NCBI GenBank assembly: GCA_031276485.1
Contig: JAISMY010000115.1
Coordinates: 1 to 54,024 of the forward strand
Direction: 5' to 3'
Source: Desulfovibrio sp.
GTDB lineage: Bacteria; Desulfobacterota; Desulfovibrionia; Desulfovibrionales; Desulfovibrionaceae
Length of the DNA stretch: 54,024 nt
This document shows positions 51,786-54,024 of the stretch, piece after piece. Positions within the stretch are counted from its first letter, which is position 1; each line of letters starts with the position of its first letter. Position numbers and translations under genes: made by a program. The notes under the pieces are model-generated. The model searched no databases, had not been told where the DNA came from, and saw only the letters and a list, made by a program, of their open reading frames with translations.

Positions 51786-53927
51786 CTACCCTTGATAGTT
51801 CTCCAGCATGGTCTTCAGTATTTCGGCGGCATCATCATGGGATGTCGGAATAGTATATGCCTCGCTTCCTTCAGTATTGTTGAATGTTACGTTGATGATA
51901 TCTGTGGATTCACCGCCTTCTGTTTGAGTTTGAGTAATGGTAAGTATGAGGCTATCGCTTGAAAATTCGGCTGCGAGATTGCCATATGTGCCTAGGGTAA
52001 GCTGTAATGTGTGAGTTTCACTTTGCCAATCGTTCAGCGACAGATCACTGAAGAGAGCATTCAGCTCGTCCGTGCCGGACAGCAAATCTGAAAAACTCAG
52101 ATGATCTTTGCCGTACTCGAAGTCTGTGATGGTGTCCACATTGCCGCCGACAAGAGTTTCAAACATAAAGATGTCGTTGCCATCGCCGCCGTAAAGCGTG
52201 TCGTTGCCTGCACCGCCGGAAAGGGTGTCGTTGCCTGCTCAGCCGGAGAGTGTGTCGTTACCAGCTCCGCCGGAGAGCGTATCATTGTCCTCGCTGCCGA
52301 GTATTTCTTTGCCGGCATCGCTGTCCAGTGTACCGTCGAGCGACGTAGGGGCTGCGGCCGCTGCCGAAGCTGTGACAGTCGCCTCTTCACCGGCAGCGCC
52401 AAAGGAATCGCTGTCTACCTCACTCGCCGGACTCTCGGCGGAGGTGACGTTATCGGACGTGTTTTTGTGGAGCGTGAACGTGAAGTTTTGCTCCAAAGTG
52501 TCTCCGTCCGCGTCCATGAAAGTGACAAGGAAGTTGAAGGAAGTATTACCGGAAGGAATGTTGTCCGCCTCGGACTGGTCTGGCTTGAAGACCCACGTGC
52601 CGTCGGCGTTGAAAATTATTTGGCCGAATTGCAGAGCAAAGGAAAAGGACTCCATCGTGTCGGCAGTACTCTTGCCGATGTTGCCGTCAGCGGCTTGCGG
52701 GAAGCCTGTCTCGCCGTCAATTTCGATGCCATAAAGAAACCCTTCCTCCGCCGCTTCCTCTTGCGCAGTATCGCTCAACAATTTCACTTTCGCCACAAAG
52801 GCCCTGTCCCCGATCACGCCATCGGCCGTAACGGGCAGGCCGATGTGCCCGTTGATGCCGACAGTGCTGACCAGTGTATCGGCGTAGAAGCTGACTGGCA
52901 CATCCGCAGGAATGTACACATGTTTAGCGTCTGACTCCCCCAGAGTGCCGGTTATGTCTTCAATGTCTGCATTATTTTCAGCAGCACCGGCGATGCCAAC
53001 CGTGTACACGTCAAGTTTCTTAAGTTGCGCATCGGCAAGTGTATTGATGTAATTAGTCCAAGCAGTATTGCTTGCTTGCCCTGACGTCGGAACACCATCT
53101 GAGAAGAAGTAGGCCCGGACCTGGTCATCGCTGGTCATGAAAGATTGAACGATACTCAAGAAACTGTTAAGACCTGCGCCGTAGTTGGTGCTGGCGAGGA
53201 AGGTTACGCCGTTGCTATGATAAGATTCTGTATGCTGGATAATGTAGTTGCCATCAGTATCTTTCACATAGTTGCCAGAAATATCCGTTTGAAATGCAAG
53301 CGTATGGCCGTTATACAGCTTGCCGATCTTTGTAAGCGCCTCGTCAAGCGTCAGGGACTCGCCCAAAGCCACGCTAGTGGTGTTGTACCCGACCAGAGAG
53401 ACTCGAATTTTGTCCGCTCCGGCTTGGTCAGCGTATTCCATGAGCATTTTCATCATGGCCACCTGCGTGGCGTAGATGCGGCTGTCCATATATAGGGCAT
53501 TTGCATTGCCGTTGCCGGATTCCGCGGTGCTGGAAAGCATACTGAGCGAGAGGTCGATGCACATTGCCAGCTTGTAAGACGCAGTCACCTGCTCGTAAGT
53601 TACGGTACCTGACATGTCGGAAGGAGTGCCAAGTCCATCGTCCTGGACCTTGACGGTAAGGACTTGTTCAAAGCCTAAGACGTTGAATGTGAACGAATCA
53701 ACGTCTTTGGATTCATCCCAGTCGTTTGTTAGGTAGTCTGCTTCTCCCTGTTCAAACAGACTGGGGTTATAGTCCTCCTTGGAAGCGTTCTCGGTATGCT
53801 GGGCGTAATTTTTTTGCAACGTATACTTGTACTCAAGCGTATACTTGCCATCTGGGTTCGATTGGGAGAGGGTCACGGTCAGCACGCCGGTAGGAGTAGT
53901 AATGGATTGCGGTCCATTTTCATTCAA
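51786..53927 (-). pseudogene. vWA/RTX type I secretion adhesin, split by an in-frame TGA
   Basis: Two frames in register, 52239-53927 (562 codons) and 51786-52238, are one gene broken by TGA at 52241-52239. The product has an N-terminal beta-rich region, a von Willebrand A domain (AMCIDLSLS metal site; AYFFSDGVPTSG), a further beta domain, and calcium-binding nonapeptides (GSEDNDTLSG, GGAGNDTL, stop, GAGNDTLYGGDGNDIF). It ends in a type I secretion tail (FMFETLVGGNVDTITDFEYGKDHLSFSDL). The stop falls where the repeat calls for Gly (GGA to TGA). The frame opens without a start ATG (TTG at 53927; open to 53966), so the 5' end looks cut off. Confidence 0.85.
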
Positions 53928-53973
53928 TAAGTTGCTGTATCGGTCTACGGTTTTTGGGACACATTTTTATCAA

Positions 53974-54024
53974 TCAAGCAGCCTTCGTCAGGCAGGCCAT
54001 TTGTTGAGCCTTGACCTGAGCAGG
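53974..54024 (-). CDS. Partial frame, possible transposase C-terminus
   Basis: Sixteen codons ending PAQVKAQQMACLTKAA and a TGA reach the window edge on the minus strand. Between this stop and the RTX frame lies TGTGTCCCAAAAACCG, which could be the terminal repeat of an insertion sequence. I cannot name the family from 16 residues; the reading as an IS that truncated the adhesin is inferred from the abrupt loss of the adhesin start. Confidence 0.3.
   Translation of the reverse strand, partial: PAQVKAQQMACLTKAA

Noticed and set aside
52239-52241. TGA as a selenocysteine codon in the RTX protein
   Set aside because: It replaces a structural glycine in calcium-binding repeats, one base from GGA; no SECIS-like hairpin is obvious just after it.

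Overview
The window is about 54 kb of a moderately GC-rich bacterial chromosome, most likely from Desulfovibrionaceae (Desulfovibrio in the broad sense). Three things point there: a periplasmic [NiFe] hydrogenase pair with a Tat-type small subunit; a lactate-oxidation-like operon (acyl-CoA synthetase, DRTGG protein, LutC-like and fused LutB/LutA-like proteins) resembling the Desulfovibrio lactate locus; and a complete LPS gene set (Kdo synthesis, Lpt transport, MsbA). No rRNA, tRNA or CRISPR array was found. The taxonomic call is an inference from gene content.

Layout. 1-3060: rapZ, then a decayed patch with glycosyltransferase and radical-SAM start fragments and one intact glycosyltransferase. 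3091-8125 (minus): pyrG-kdsA-kdsC-lptC-lptA-lptB, tightly overlapped, with an extra promoter before lptA. 8302-9528: purQ and a small Cys-rich protein. 9566-12962 (minus): msbA, a DUF374 acyltransferase and an LpxL-like acyltransferase, chained by 4-bp stop/start overlaps. 13060-19156: pseudouridine synthase, a phosphodiester glycosidase-like exported protein, an orphan 106-residue protein, an HDOD protein, a GT8-like glycosyltransferase and an NlpC/P60 lipoprotein. 19516-25111: the lactate-type operon. 25292-27186: an HD-domain nuclease-like protein and tmk. 27295-29264 (minus): an ABC-3C-type pair (DUF2326 ATPase and a small middle component) with no visible effector, downstream of an orphan peptide-ABC ATPase. 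30256-35041: a CPA2 antiporter, bioY and mnmG. 35042-35639: a non-coding repeat hotspot. 35640-38103: a DUF4418 / FtsX-type permease / ATPase export module. 38274-43707: a glycerol-3-phosphate block (HAD-IIA phosphatase, fused GlpA-GlpB, GlpC). 43915-46181: an exported beta-propeller-like protein, a YjfB-like motility protein behind a sigma-28-type promoter, and an S24 repressor. 46355-49017: hynB-hynA. 49480-54024 (minus): adhesin-like proteins, including a vWA/RTX type I secretion substrate broken by an in-frame TGA and apparently cut at its 5' side next to a possible IS end.

How the genes fit together. The metabolic genes fit anaerobic oxidation of lactate, glycerol-3-phosphate and H2 feeding an electron-transport chain. 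The envelope genes build and export lipid A/LPS. Three non-coding clusters of consecutive short hairpins (15246-15380, 19184-19317, 35463-35572), two sharing sequence, together with MITE-like inverted repeats, duplicated gene ends and a nonsense-broken adhesin, indicate a chromosome remodelled by small mobile elements and local duplication. The best candidates for new biology are the effector-less ABC-3C pair, the hairpin clusters and the sigma-28/YjfB unit.
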